64,000 bases of DNA from contig NZ_BOPB01000005.1 in the NCBI RefSeq assembly GCF_016863535.1, positions 186,001-250,000 on the forward strand, written 5' to 3'. Within the stretch, counting starts at the first letter, position 1. Each line of letters starts with the position of its first letter. Positions 37,641-46,135 of the stretch are shown here, one piece after another. Source of the DNA: Micromonospora lutea (GTDB lineage: Bacteria > Actinomycetota > Actinomycetes > Mycobacteriales > Micromonosporaceae). A model generated the notes under the pieces. That model ran no database searches. It had not been told where the DNA came from and saw nothing but the letters and a program-made list of their open reading frames with translations. Made by a program: the position numbers and the translations under genes.

Positions 37641-38924
37641 TCAGTGCGCCACGACGGTCACCGCCTCCGCCGAGTCGGGCACGACGAGTTGGCCGGGGCG
37701 GACCACCACAAGGAGCACGATCAGCGCCGACACGATCCCACCGGCGATCACCAGGGCCATCGCCACGGCACCGGTGCCGAACACACCCACCAGCGGCGCG
37801 GCGATCGCACCGATGCCGAACTGCACCGCGCCGAGCAGGGCCGATGCGGTACCCGCCGCCTCGCCGTGCCGGCTCAGGGCCAGCGCGGGGGCGTTCGGCA
37901 GGGCCAGACCGGCCGTGGCGAGCACCACCCAGAGTGCGGCGAGCAGGGCCGCCAGGCCACCGATCCCGGTCGCGGCGAGGCCGAGCAGCACCAGGCTGGC
38001 GGCGGAACCCACGATCAGGGTGGTCAGCAGGATCTGCTGCGGGGACCAGCGGCGCAGCAGGCGTACGTTGCCCTGGGTGGCCGCGATCAACCCGATCGCC
38101 CCGGCACCGAAGGCCAACCCGAACTGTTGCTCGTCGAGCCCGTACTGCCCTTGCAGCACGAACGAGGAACCACCGACGTAGGCGAACAGGGCCGCCATGG
38201 CCAGCCCGGCCACCAGCACCAGCCCGACGAAGGCGCGGTCACGCAGCAGCGAACGGTACAGCCGGAGGGTAGGCAGCACACCGCCGCGCTGTCGCCGCAA
38301 CGGCGGCAGCGTCTCCGGCAGGCCCAGCATCGCGATCAACAGCAGCAGTACGCCGAAGACCGCGAGAGCGGCGAACACACCCCGCCACTGTGTCCACCGC
38401 AGCAGTTCGCTGCCGAGGGTCGGCGCGAGGATCGGGGCGGCACCCATCACGAGCAGCAGACGGGACAGTAGCTGGGCGAAGGCCGCACCGCTGAACAGGT
38501 CGCGGACCACGGCCGTGGCGATCACGGCGGCCGCCGCGGCGCCCAGACCCTGGACCACCCGCAGCGTGCCGAGGACCGCGATGTTCGGGGCGAGGGCGCA
38601 ACACACGGAGGCCACGATGTGCAGCGCCGTGCCGGCGATCAGCGGAGTACGTCGGCCGACGGCGTCCGAGAGCGGACCGATCAGCAGTTGTCCCAGGGCG
38701 AGACCGATCAGGGTGCCGGTGAGCGTCAGTTGGACCGCCGACGAGGTGGTGTCGAGGTCGTCGACGATCGAGGGCAGTGCCGGGAGGTACATGTCGATGG
38801 TGAGCGGGCCCACCGCGATCAGCGAGCCGAGGACGAGAATGAGGCGTAGGCGCTGACGGGAGCTCATTAGGTCGCCCGGCATCAGCGACGCCGGTGGCGG
38901 GTCGGCGATGTCGACGCCGTTCAC
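37641..38924 (-). CDS. MFS drug-resistance transporter (Bcr/CflA type)
   Basis: 427 residues from GTG 38924 (GGGAG upstream; an internal ATG at 38867 is an alternative that removes 19 residues). Twelve predicted membrane helices; TIDMYLPALPSIVDDL in helix 1, IGPLSDAVGRRTPLI in the loop 2-3 and VVQGLGAAAAAVIATAVVRDLF are typical of Bcr/CflA proton-drug antiporters. It would export a small toxic molecule across the cytoplasmic membrane. Divergent from the SNF2 helicase gene. Confidence 0.92.
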   Translation of the reverse strand: MNGVDIADPPPASLMPGDLMSSRQRLRLILVLGSLIAVGPLTIDMYLPALPSIVDDLDTTSSAVQLTLTGTLIGLALGQLLIGPLSDAVGRRTPLIAGTALHIVASVCCALAPNIAVLGTLRVVQGLGAAAAAVIATAVVRDLFSGAAFAQLLSRLLLVMGAAPILAPTLGSELLRWTQWRGVFAALAVFGVLLLLIAMLGLPETLPPLRRQRGGVLPTLRLYRSLLRDRAFVGLVLVAGLAMAALFAYVGGSSFVLQGQYGLDEQQFGLAFGAGAIGLIAATQGNVRLLRRWSPQQILLTTLIVGSAASLVLLGLAATGIGGLAALLAALWVVLATAGLALPNAPALALSRHGEAAGTASALLGAVQFGIGAIAAPLVGVFGTGAVAMALVIAGGIVSALIVLLVVVRPGQLVVPDSAEAVTVVAH

Positions 38925-39095
38925 CGGAAGGTCTCCCGCAGCATCAAGGAGCGGGCGGGACGTGGTGCGATGGTCATATCTGCCTGCAACCCCGCACCGC
39001 CACCCTGATTCCCGACACGCGCACAGGTAACGCACCTCACACCGCTCGCCGAGCCAACACCATCGAGCAACCCCTGCCCCCACCCCCTTTTTGCT

Positions 39096-39164
39096 GATCA
39101 TGCAGTTGTGGCACCAGAAATACGGTGAATGCACCACTTTGGCAGGTGCCACAACTGCATGATC
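39096..39164. repeat. 20-bp perfect inverted repeat element between divergent genes
   Basis: GATCATGCAGTTGTGGCACC (39096-39115) recurs as its exact reverse complement at 39145-39164 with a 29-base spacer. It lies in the 285-bp divergent gap between the MFS and SNF2 genes, following a pyrimidine-rich stretch. GATCATG-AGTTGTGG palindromes are, as far as I recall, scattered through Micromonospora intergenic regions. It may be a REP-like element or a long-armed operator. The rest of the gap has no recognisable signal. Confidence 0.7.
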
Positions 39165-39209
39165 GCGTGACGCGGTATGGCGGGGTAGGGAGGCGGGTAT
39201 CGGGACCGG

Positions 39210-41879
39210 GTGGGTGTGGGGCGGGGTGAGCGGGACGAGTTGCGTCGTGTTGTGGCGGACTTCAGGCGATGGAGGCAACTCGCCGAGGATGTGCGCGACC
39301 GGCACCAGGCCGTCCAGCACGCGGCCAGCAGTGCCGAGGAAACCATGCGTACCCGCAGTGTCGTGGTCGACCGAGCCGGCCACGCCGCGTGGCGCGTACT
39401 CGCCCTGCGGGAGGGCGACCGCGACGCGGCCCGGCGACTACGGGAACGCGCCCTGCTCCCGGCGATGACGGCCGCCGATCGTGCCCTGCTGCGCCTCCTC
39501 ACCGACGATGCGCCGAGCGCCGTCGTCGACCTGGCGCCCATGCTCGACGTACGCCGGTACTTCACCGGGCCGGCACGGAAACAGTCGGCGGTCACCGCGG
39601 CCACGTTCCTGCGTCACCGGCACGCGGAGGTCATCGCCACCGCCGGCCCCGAGCGTCTGGCCCACCTCCGCGTCCATGCCGCATCCGTCGAGTCGGCTCG
39701 GACGAGCATCGACGACCTGCTCGACCCGGTCCTACGCTTCGCCCTCCTCGCCGAGCGGACCGGCCCGGAGCCCGAGCTGGTGGAGCGGTCGGTCTTCGCG
39801 GCTCTGCCGGCGGCGCTGGCGACCATCGAGCAGGTCGTGGCGGGGGAGGCCTCGTACCGCTCGGCGGCCCGGGCAGCGGCTGAGAAGGTCAGGCAGGTCG
39901 AGGTGGGACGGGTCGTACGGGACATGCCGGTGGAGGCGTTGCGGACCGTCACCCGTGACCGGTTCCGGCTCGGGCCACTGGCCGATGCGGGAATCACCAC
40001 CGTGCAGGATGTGCTGCGTGTCGGCGCGTCCCTTCAGGCGTTGCCCGGTGTCGGGGAGACCTCGGCCCGTCGCATGCTCGGCGCAGCCCGCACCCTGTGG
40101 CAGACCACCTACGATGACACGCCGGTCCGCATCGACGTCGACCACCGCCACCCGGAGACCACGCACCTGCTGCGATGCCTCGCCGAGTGGGACACGCACC
40201 GGAGGACGCGTGGGGCGGCAGCCGACCTCGAACGTGCCGCCGAACTCGCGTCGCTGGGCAGCACCATCGACCGCAGGACGAGTCATCTGCTCGTGGTGCC
40301 GACCCGGGGACTCGCCGTCACCGGACTACGCGAGAGCATCCAGCTCGTCATACGACGGGCCGAGCTGCTCAAGCGGTCGTCCGCACCCGGCCGGCGAAGC
40401 GTGCGCGCCGATCCGTGGGACGACTTCCTCACCCGACCCGCCGACTACTTCGCCATGCTCTCGGAGCTGGGATTCGCCACCCACGACGACAACGCGGTGC
40501 ACGGCGACCTCCCGGACGAGATCGTCAAGGCGGTACGCGACCAGGCGCTCGACGGCGAACATCTGACCGCGTCCCTGCGCGGCTATCAGAGCTTCGCCGC
40601 GCGCTTCGCCCTCGTCCAGCGCAAGATCATCATTGGGGACGAGATGGGTCTCGGTAAGACCGTCGAGGCGATCGCGGTCCTGGCACATCTGAGCAGCCGG
40701 GGAAGCACCCATTTCCTGGTGGTGTGCCCGGCGGCCGTGGTCACCAACTGGGTCCGCGAGATCACTGGCAAGTCGACGTTGCGCCCGTACCGGGTGCACG
40801 GCCCGGAACGCGACGCCGCGGCCCGCACCTGGATGCGGCACGGGGGCGTGGCGGTGACCACCTACGAAACCCTCGCCTGGTGGGAGTCGGCCCTGCGCGA
40901 CCACCCCGACCTGGGGTGTGTCGTGGTCGACGAGGCCCACTACGTCAAGAACCCGCAGGCGCAGCGGTCGATCAGGACGAAGGAACTCGTCGCGCGTGCC
41001 GAACGGGCCATCCTGCTCACCGGTACGCCCCTGGAGAACAAGGTCGACGAGTTCCGCAACCTCGCCTCCTTCGTACGCCCCGACCTCACGGTCGACGCCA
41101 CCGACCTGACACCCGCACGGTTCCGGCGGCAGATCGCACCGGCGTACCTACGCCGTAACCAGGACGACGTGCTCGACGAACTACCCGAACTCATCGAGGT
41201 GCAGGAGTGGCTGCCGATGTCCCCGGCGGACACGGAGCGCTACCGCGAGGCGGTCATGAGTGGGAACTTCATGCAGATGCGTCAGGCGGCCATGCTTCAG
41301 GCAGCCCAGTCGACCAAGCTGCAGCGACTCGTCGAGATTGTCCGGGAAGCGGCCGAGAACAAGCGTCGGGTCCTCGTGTTCTCGCACTTCAGGGCGGTGC
41401 TCGACGTGGTTGCCGGTGCCGTGCCCGGGCCGGTGTTCGGGCCGCTGACCGGATCGGTGCCCGCCAACCACCGTCAGCAGATGGTGGACGATTTCTCGGC
41501 CGCCCGCCACGGTGCGGTCCTGGTGGCCCAGATCGTGGCCGGTGGCGTCGGGCTCAACATCCAGTCCGCGTCCGTCGTGGTCATCTGTGAACCTCAGCTC
41601 AAGCCGACCACCGAGGCGCAAGCTGTCGCCCGGGCGCACCGCATGGGGCAGGTCCGGTCGGTGCAGGTGCACCGGCTGCTCTCCGAGGAGGGCGTCGACC
41701 AGCGGATCACCGAACTGCTGGCGGGCAAGCGGCGCATCTTCGACGAGTACGCCCGGGTCAGCGACATGGCCGAGGCAAGTCCGGAAGCGGTGGACCTGTC
41801 CGAGGCGGAGCTCGTCCAGGAAGTGGTGGCCGCCGAGCGGCAACGCCTGCTCGCACCCGTCCCGGCCCCACCACCGTGA
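39210..41879 (+). CDS. SNF2-family DEAD/DEAH helicase with helix-hairpin-helix region
   Basis: 889 residues from GTG 39210. The N-terminal ~300 residues are helical and include a helix-hairpin-helix-like motif (LQALPGVGETSARRML, about 275-290), an expected DNA contact. The SNF2 ATPase follows: Walker A GDEMGLGKT (Lys483), VVDEAHYVKN (DEAH at 574-577), LLTGTPLEN, then helicase domain 2 with FSHFRAVLD and AVARAHRMGQ. Such proteins remodel or translocate on DNA, and may act in repair or defence. No partner nuclease or methylase gene is adjacent. Ends 15 bases from the convergent XRE gene. Confidence 0.92.
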   Translation: MGVGRGERDELRRVVADFRRWRQLAEDVRDRHQAVQHAASSAEETMRTRSVVVDRAGHAAWRVLALREGDRDAARRLRERALLPAMTAADRALLRLLTDDAPSAVVDLAPMLDVRRYFTGPARKQSAVTAATFLRHRHAEVIATAGPERLAHLRVHAASVESARTSIDDLLDPVLRFALLAERTGPEPELVERSVFAALPAALATIEQVVAGEASYRSAARAAAEKVRQVEVGRVVRDMPVEALRTVTRDRFRLGPLADAGITTVQDVLRVGASLQALPGVGETSARRMLGAARTLWQTTYDDTPVRIDVDHRHPETTHLLRCLAEWDTHRRTRGAAADLERAAELASLGSTIDRRTSHLLVVPTRGLAVTGLRESIQLVIRRAELLKRSSAPGRRSVRADPWDDFLTRPADYFAMLSELGFATHDDNAVHGDLPDEIVKAVRDQALDGEHLTASLRGYQSFAARFALVQRKIIIGDEMGLGKTVEAIAVLAHLSSRGSTHFLVVCPAAVVTNWVREITGKSTLRPYRVHGPERDAAARTWMRHGGVAVTTYETLAWWESALRDHPDLGCVVVDEAHYVKNPQAQRSIRTKELVARAERAILLTGTPLENKVDEFRNLASFVRPDLTVDATDLTPARFRRQIAPAYLRRNQDDVLDELPELIEVQEWLPMSPADTERYREAVMSGNFMQMRQAAMLQAAQSTKLQRLVEIVREAAENKRRVLVFSHFRAVLDVVAGAVPGPVFGPLTGSVPANHRQQMVDDFSAARHGAVLVAQIVAGGVGLNIQSASVVVICEPQLKPTTEAQAVARAHRMGQVRSVQVHRLLSEEGVDQRITELLAGKRRIFDEYARVSDMAEASPEAVDLSEAELVQEVVAAERQRLLAPVPAPPP

Positions 41880-41894
41880 ACCCGTCAGACGCGG

Positions 41895-43127
41895 TCAGGC
41901 GCTGCCCACCCCGAGACTGGCGGCCAACGCGACGATCGTGGCCGGCGCATCAGGATGGCGCACCGTGCCGGTGAGCACGGTGCGGGCGGCGGGCCGGTGG
42001 CGTACCTCGGCGGGCGCGGTCCGGTCGGCCTCCAGCAGCACCCGGGCCGCGTTGACCGGGTCGGCAACCTGAAGGTACGCGCGACCGGCGTCGATCAGGT
42101 GTGCGGCGCGATGCTCGGGTGGTAGCCACCGCCAGCCGTCCCGCCCGACAGCCTTCTCGTGTTGGGCGATCGCCTCGTCCGTCGTACCCAACTCGATCGC
42201 GACCGTGACCCGGGCGAGCGCCACGGCGGTCGGTCCGAAGCTGGTGCGATAGTGGTCGTTGCCGTCGCCGACCTCGGCGGCCAGGTCGGCGGCCTCGTCG
42301 ACCCGAGCGGCGGCGGCCCGCTCGTCGCCCTGCCGGGCCGCCGCGAGCGCCGCCTGCACGAGCAGCGTCCCGCACAGCGACATGCGCACCACATCGAGGT
42401 CGGCCTGGCCGATCCGGTACGCCGCCGCCAGCGTCGCCGTGCTCGCCTCCCGCGTCCGACCGGCGGCCCGCAACACCTGGCCGAGCTGCACGGTGGCGGC
42501 GGCCACCACCATCGGATCACCGGTGGCGACGGCCATCGCCCGGTCGGCGGCGAGCCAGGCCAACTCGGTCTCGCCGAGCTTCACCAGCAGGGACGCGGTC
42601 ACCCGGTACGCCTCCACCAGCGACACCCGGCCCGCCTTCGGATCGTGGGCATGACCGCGCTGCGCCCCGGCCAGCAACTCCGGCAGCAGACCGAGCAACG
42701 CCGGGTACCGCGCATGCTGGAAACTGGTCCAGGCATGCGCGACGCCGCGCGCCAGCCGAGCCGCGTCCGGCACGTCACGCCGCGCCGCCGGCCGATCCAA
42801 AGCAATGTCGTACGCGGACAGTGCCGCCCGGATCACCTCCACGCCCTCGATCCGCGTGGCCGCGTCGGCGGGCCGACTGTCCTGCCCGAGCAGTAACGCG
42901 TGGTCGATGCGCAGCGCAGCGGCGATCTCCCGCAACGTGGAAACCTTGTCCAGGGCCCGCGCCCCACGCTCCACCTTGTCCACCCAACTCTTTGACTTAC
43001 CGAGCCGATCGGCGAACACCTGCTGCGACATCCGCCGCCGCGCCCGCCAGTACGCCACCCGCCGCCCGATCGGCACCGCGTCGCTCTCCACGCCGCGTTC
43101 CTGTTCGACTGTGCGTGGACTACCCAT
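41895..43127 (-). CDS. XRE-family regulator with TPR-like C-terminal region
   Basis: 410 residues from ATG 43127. The N-terminal helix-turn-helix (about 18-75; MSQQVFADRLGKSKSWVDKVERG) is followed by ~330 residues of helical repeats (VQLGQVLRAAGRTREAS, HLIDAGRAYLQVADPVNAARVLLEADRT) resembling TPRs. Actinomycete proteins of this design respond to small peptides or regulate development, but no ligand can be read from the sequence. The 377-bp gap to the small GntR gene carries repeated motifs and may serve both regulators. Confidence 0.85.
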   Translation of the reverse strand: MGSPRTVEQERGVESDAVPIGRRVAYWRARRRMSQQVFADRLGKSKSWVDKVERGARALDKVSTLREIAAALRIDHALLLGQDSRPADAATRIEGVEVIRAALSAYDIALDRPAARRDVPDAARLARGVAHAWTSFQHARYPALLGLLPELLAGAQRGHAHDPKAGRVSLVEAYRVTASLLVKLGETELAWLAADRAMAVATGDPMVVAAATVQLGQVLRAAGRTREASTATLAAAYRIGQADLDVVRMSLCGTLLVQAALAAARQGDERAAAARVDEAADLAAEVGDGNDHYRTSFGPTAVALARVTVAIELGTTDEAIAQHEKAVGRDGWRWLPPEHRAAHLIDAGRAYLQVADPVNAARVLLEADRTAPAEVRHRPAARTVLTGTVRHPDAPATIVALAASLGVGSA

Positions 43128-43504
43128 GGGTTGCCGACCGGGAGCACTTGAGGGGGTCGAACGCCAGTCCCCGCCGTTCCTCTCCGTGATGGTCCAAGAC
43201 ACTGATCTTGTTCGGAGGTCCAACGGCGTTCAACTGCATGTCAACGGGGTTGACCATCTGGCACCTTCCGCCCGGTGTCGAATAGGTGCCCACTCCGAAG
43301 GTGGGCGTGGCACTGTCCGAGGTGGGTATGCGGGCCGGAACCGAGGAGTTTGCCGAAACCAGGGAACCGGCCCGGACAGCAACCTACTCCAACAAGTTGA
43401 AGTAGGTCAAGGAGGCGCATATAGCTAGATCATGCAACTTGCTGGAACAGGTTCCCTCGTGATCAGATTGGCGTGCCGAAGCCAGGGAACCGACGGAGAG
43501 CGAC
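43128..43504. promoter_or_regulatory. 377-bp gap between XRE and GntR genes with repeated operator-like motif
   Basis: TGCCGAAACCAGGGAACCG (43351-43369) recurs at 43475-43493 with one change, a 19-bp direct repeat spaced by 124 bases. Between them is the palindrome GGAAC-A-GGTTCC (43444-43455), which shares GGGAACC/GGTTCCC with the repeats. The second copy ends 11 bases before the GntR ATG and would overlap its ribosome-binding site (GGAGAG). No gene is credible in this stretch. Confidence 0.5.
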
Positions 43505-43741
43505 ATGCCCACCGAGAGAGTCGACTACCGCCGCATAGCGAACGAGATCACAAGCAAGATCAAATCTGGCGAGCTCGCACCGGGGGAGAAGCTACCGTCC
43601 ACGCGCCAACTCGCCGAGCAGCACGGTGTGCACATCTCCACGATCCACCGTGTCATGTCGTTGCTCAAAGACAGAGAGTTGGTCGAAGGGCATCCCGGGA
43701 AGGGCGTGTACGTGGCCGAGCCGGAGCGCGAATCCGAGTAA
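43505..43741 (+). CDS. Minimal GntR-type winged-helix regulator
   Basis: 78 residues, consisting only of the GntR DNA-binding domain: YRRIANEITSKIKSGELAPGEKLPSTRQLAEQHGVHISTIHRVM, written here in pieces (helix 1 YRRIANEITSKIKSGEL; recognition part GVHISTIHRVMSLLKD) and a wing GHPGKGVYVAEP. No effector-binding domain is present, so it is half the size of YtrA-type regulators. ATG 43505 follows GGAGAG. Probably autoregulated through the upstream repeats; target unknown. Confidence 0.88.
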   Translation: MPTERVDYRRIANEITSKIKSGELAPGEKLPSTRQLAEQHGVHISTIHRVMSLLKDRELVEGHPGKGVYVAEPERESE

Positions 43742-43790
43742 CGCCCCAGCCTCCGCCTGGTCGGTAACGTCCGTGCTGAGAGGCTGGCAC

Positions 43791-43841
43791 GAGATCTTGG
43801 ACAGTTCCCGTTAGCAGCTAACGGTAGATTTCCAAGATCTC
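43791..43841. terminator. Nested bidirectional hairpin between convergent genes
   Basis: An outer stem GAGATCTTGGA (43791-43801) / TCCAAGATCTC (43831-43841) encloses an inner stem CCGTTAG (43808-43814) / CTAACGG (43818-43824). It lies between the GntR gene and the convergent hypothetical gene, overlapping the latter's stop codon. Confidence 0.72.
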
Positions 43842-44340
43842 AGTCGACTCGGAGTGAATGGGTGATCGCTTCGGCGAGCGCCGGGTTGCTGGACACGGCG
43901 ACGAGGACTACCTGATGGTCTGGGACCACCACCACTTGCCGTGTCCGGCCATCCGACAGCACGTCGCCGCCGCGGAGGACGGGGTGGCCGAATGCTTCAC
44001 CCGCCTCGGTCGCGAGCTGAGCCTCCGGGTCGAGATCGAGATTTGCGCGCTTTATCTCGGCGTAGTCGACGCGAGGTCTCGGCAACACGGCACAGCCCGC
44101 GATCAGGTCGACATCCACGATGTAGGTGTTGCTCATTGGCGTACCGCATTTGGTGGCGTTGCGCGGCCACCCCGCCGGCACCGAGATCCGTACCCCGTTG
44201 CTGGCGACCTCCTGCTGGCGGGCCGGGCCGCGATCACGCGTGCCCGCAGTCACCACCGTGGCGAGGGCGAGAACCGCCCCGATCGCGACGGCGGCCACAG
44301 CCATTCGTGAGCCCCTGCGGCTCCTCAATTCAAGGCTCAT
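43840..44340 (-). CDS. Membrane-anchored hypothetical protein
   Basis: 166 residues from ATG 44340, behind GAGAGGAA. One N-terminal hydrophobic helix (about 13-33, MAVAAVAIGAVLALATVVTAG) after a basic start indicates a signal anchor or uncleaved signal. The outer part contains GVRISVPAGWPRNATKCGTP and a second Cys (IAGC) that could form a disulfide, and ends ALAEAITHSLRVD. Not recognised beyond this; similar small exported proteins are common in Micromonosporaceae. Confidence 0.75.
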   Translation of the reverse strand: MSLELRSRRGSRMAVAAVAIGAVLALATVVTAGTRDRGPARQQEVASNGVRISVPAGWPRNATKCGTPMSNTYIVDVDLIAGCAVLPRPRVDYAEIKRANLDLDPEAQLATEAGEAFGHPVLRGGDVLSDGRTRQVVVVPDHQVVLVAVSSNPALAEAITHSLRVD

Positions 44341-44416
44341 TCATTCCTCTCGCCAGTTGTTCAATTGTCAGGGAGGCCCTGCTACACCTGAGGCGGCAAC
44401 AAGGGTGCCTTCCTCG

Positions 44417-45181
44417 CTACGCTTCCGGGCGCGGGCTGGGCAGTCGCAGGCCGTGCATGCCGCCGTCGACGGCGAGCACGGTGCCGGTGGTCGCGGCGGA
44501 CAGCGGGCTGGCGAGGTACGCGACGGCGGCGGCCACCTCCTGCGGGGTGGTGAGGCGACCGATGGGCTGGCGGGCCCGTAACGCGGCCAGTTCGGCCGCC
44601 GGATCGTCGGCGGCGTCGAGCAGTCGGCGCACCCACGGGGTGTCCGCCGTGCCGGGGTTGACGCAGTTGACCCGGATACCGGCGGTCACGTAGTCGGCGG
44701 CCATCGCCAGGGTGAGCGCCTGCACCGCGCCCTTGCTGGCGCTGTAGAGGGCCCGCTGCGGCAGGCCGAGCCAGGCGGCGATGGAGCCGATGTTGACGAT
44801 CGCGGCGTGCGTCGAGGCCCGCAGGTGCGGCAGCGCGGCCCGGGCCACCCGGACGATGCCGACCACGTTGACGTCGAGCACCCGGTGCCATTCGTCGTCG
44901 GTGTCGGCCTCGATGGTGCCGACCGCGCCGATGGCGGCATTGTTGACTAGGACGTCGAGGCCGCCGAACGCGACGTGGACGGCGGCGATCGCGGCCCGCA
45001 CGGACGCGTCGTCGGTCACGTCGGCGGCCAGGCCGAGCAACGGCTTGGGTACCTGCTGCGGGTTCAGATCCAGGCAGGCCACCCGGGCACCACGCTCGGC
45101 GAGCAGGGTGGCCGTGGCCAGGCCGATGCCGGAGGCCCCGCCGGTGACCACCGCCGACAGGCCGGTGAAATCCCCGGTCAC
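44417..45181 (-). CDS. SDR oxidoreductase, probable 2-keto-3-deoxy-L-fuconate dehydrogenase
   Basis: 254 residues from GTG 45181, four bases inside the preceding gene. A classical SDR: GGASGIGLA nucleotide motif, NNAAIG, Ser in VNIGSIAAW and YSASKG catalytic Tyr/Lys. Its coupling to a fumarylacetoacetate-hydrolase gene, and the matching operator at the transporter/fuconate dehydratase block, suggest NAD-dependent oxidation of 2-keto-3-deoxy-L-fuconate (or the rhamnonate analogue). The substrate is inferred from this context, not from residues. Confidence 0.8.
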   Translation of the reverse strand: MTGDFTGLSAVVTGGASGIGLATATLLAERGARVACLDLNPQQVPKPLLGLAADVTDDASVRAAIAAVHVAFGGLDVLVNNAAIGAVGTIEADTDDEWHRVLDVNVVGIVRVARAALPHLRASTHAAIVNIGSIAAWLGLPQRALYSASKGAVQALTLAMAADYVTAGIRVNCVNPGTADTPWVRRLLDAADDPAAELAALRARQPIGRLTTPQEVAAAVAYLASPLSAATTGTVLAVDGGMHGLRLPSPRPEA

Positions 45182-46026
45182 GCCGGTGTCAACGTCTGAC
45201 GTTGCCGGCCCAGGCCGTCGATCTCCAACTCGACCACGTCACCGGCGACCAGGTACGGCTTGGGCTCCGGCTGCCCGAGGGCGACACCGGCCGGGGTGCC
45301 GGTGTTGATGATGTCACCGGGGTAGAGCACCATGAACTGGCTCAGGTAGCGGACGATCTCGGCCACCGGAAAGACCATGTCCTTGGTGGTGCCGTCCTGC
45401 CGCAGCACCCCGTTGACCCAGAGCCGCAGCCGCAGATCCTGTGGATCGGGGACCTCGTCGGCGGTCACCAGCCACGGGCCGAGCGGGTTGAACGTCTCGC
45501 AGGACTTGCCCTTGTCCCACTGGCCGCCCCGGTCGAGCTGGAACTCCCGCTCGGAGACGTCGTGGGAAATGGCGTATCCGGCGACGCAGTCCCACGCCGC
45601 CTCGACCGACGGCAGGTAGCGCGCCTTGCGGCCGATGACGACGGCGAGTTCGACCTCCCAGTCGGTCCTGGTGCTGCCGCGGGGCACCAGCACGGCGTCG
45701 TCGGGACCGACCACCGTGTCGGCCGCCTTGAGGAAGACCACCGGTTCGGCGGGTAGTGCCGCCCCGGTCTCGGCCGCGTGGTCGCGGTAGTTCAACCCGA
45801 TGCAGACGATCTTTCCGGGTCGCAGTGGGGGGCCGATCCGTAGCCCGGCGCCGTCGATCGGTGGCAGGTCGTGCGGGACGAGGCCGGTCAGCCGAGCCAG
45901 GCCGTCGGCCGCCAGGAAACCGGCGTCGATGTCGCTGATCACGCCGCTGAGGTCACGAAGGTGGCCGGCCTCGTCGAGCAACGCCGGCGTCTCCTGTCCT
46001 GGCGGTCCTACTCGCAGCAGCTTCAC
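45178..46026 (-). CDS. Fumarylacetoacetate hydrolase-family protein, probable diketo-deoxyfuconate hydrolase
   Basis: 282 residues from GTG 46026 (AGGGGGCGACG upstream). FAH-fold motifs: IVCIGLNYRDHAAE, PVVFLKAADTVVGP, DWEVELAVVIG (metal Glu/Asp), GYAISHDVSERE, KSCETFNPLGPW and GDIINTGTPAGV. These are characteristic of 2,4-diketo-3-deoxy-L-fuconate hydrolases, which give pyruvate and lactate. First gene of a two-gene unit with the SDR; preceded by a TGATGTCT operator-like site shared with the transporter operon at 59 kb. Confidence 0.83.
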   Translation of the reverse strand: MKLLRVGPPGQETPALLDEAGHLRDLSGVISDIDAGFLAADGLARLTGLVPHDLPPIDGAGLRIGPPLRPGKIVCIGLNYRDHAAETGAALPAEPVVFLKAADTVVGPDDAVLVPRGSTRTDWEVELAVVIGRKARYLPSVEAAWDCVAGYAISHDVSEREFQLDRGGQWDKGKSCETFNPLGPWLVTADEVPDPQDLRLRLWVNGVLRQDGTTKDMVFPVAEIVRYLSQFMVLYPGDIINTGTPAGVALGQPEPKPYLVAGDVVELEIDGLGRQRQTLTPA

Positions 46027-46063
46027 CGTCGCCCCCTGATACCGCGTCACGTATGATCCGGCA

Positions 46064-46078
46064 AGACATGTGATGTCT
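46064..46078 (-). promoter_or_regulatory. AGACAT-GTG-ATGTCT operator-like dyad, fucose-type regulon
   Basis: A perfect 6-bp dyad with a 3-base spacer, 38 bases upstream of the FAH-family GTG. On the minus strand TAGACA, a 17-base spacer and TCATAC can form a promoter whose -35 overlaps the dyad. It matches the site at 59124-59138 at 11 of 15 positions, and the one at 59027-59041 at 12 of 15. Confidence 0.55.
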
Positions 46079-46135
46079 ATCAGTGATCGTGAGGCGCCAC
46101 AAGACAGGTTGCCGGTCTCTGCCATGCTCTGGGCC

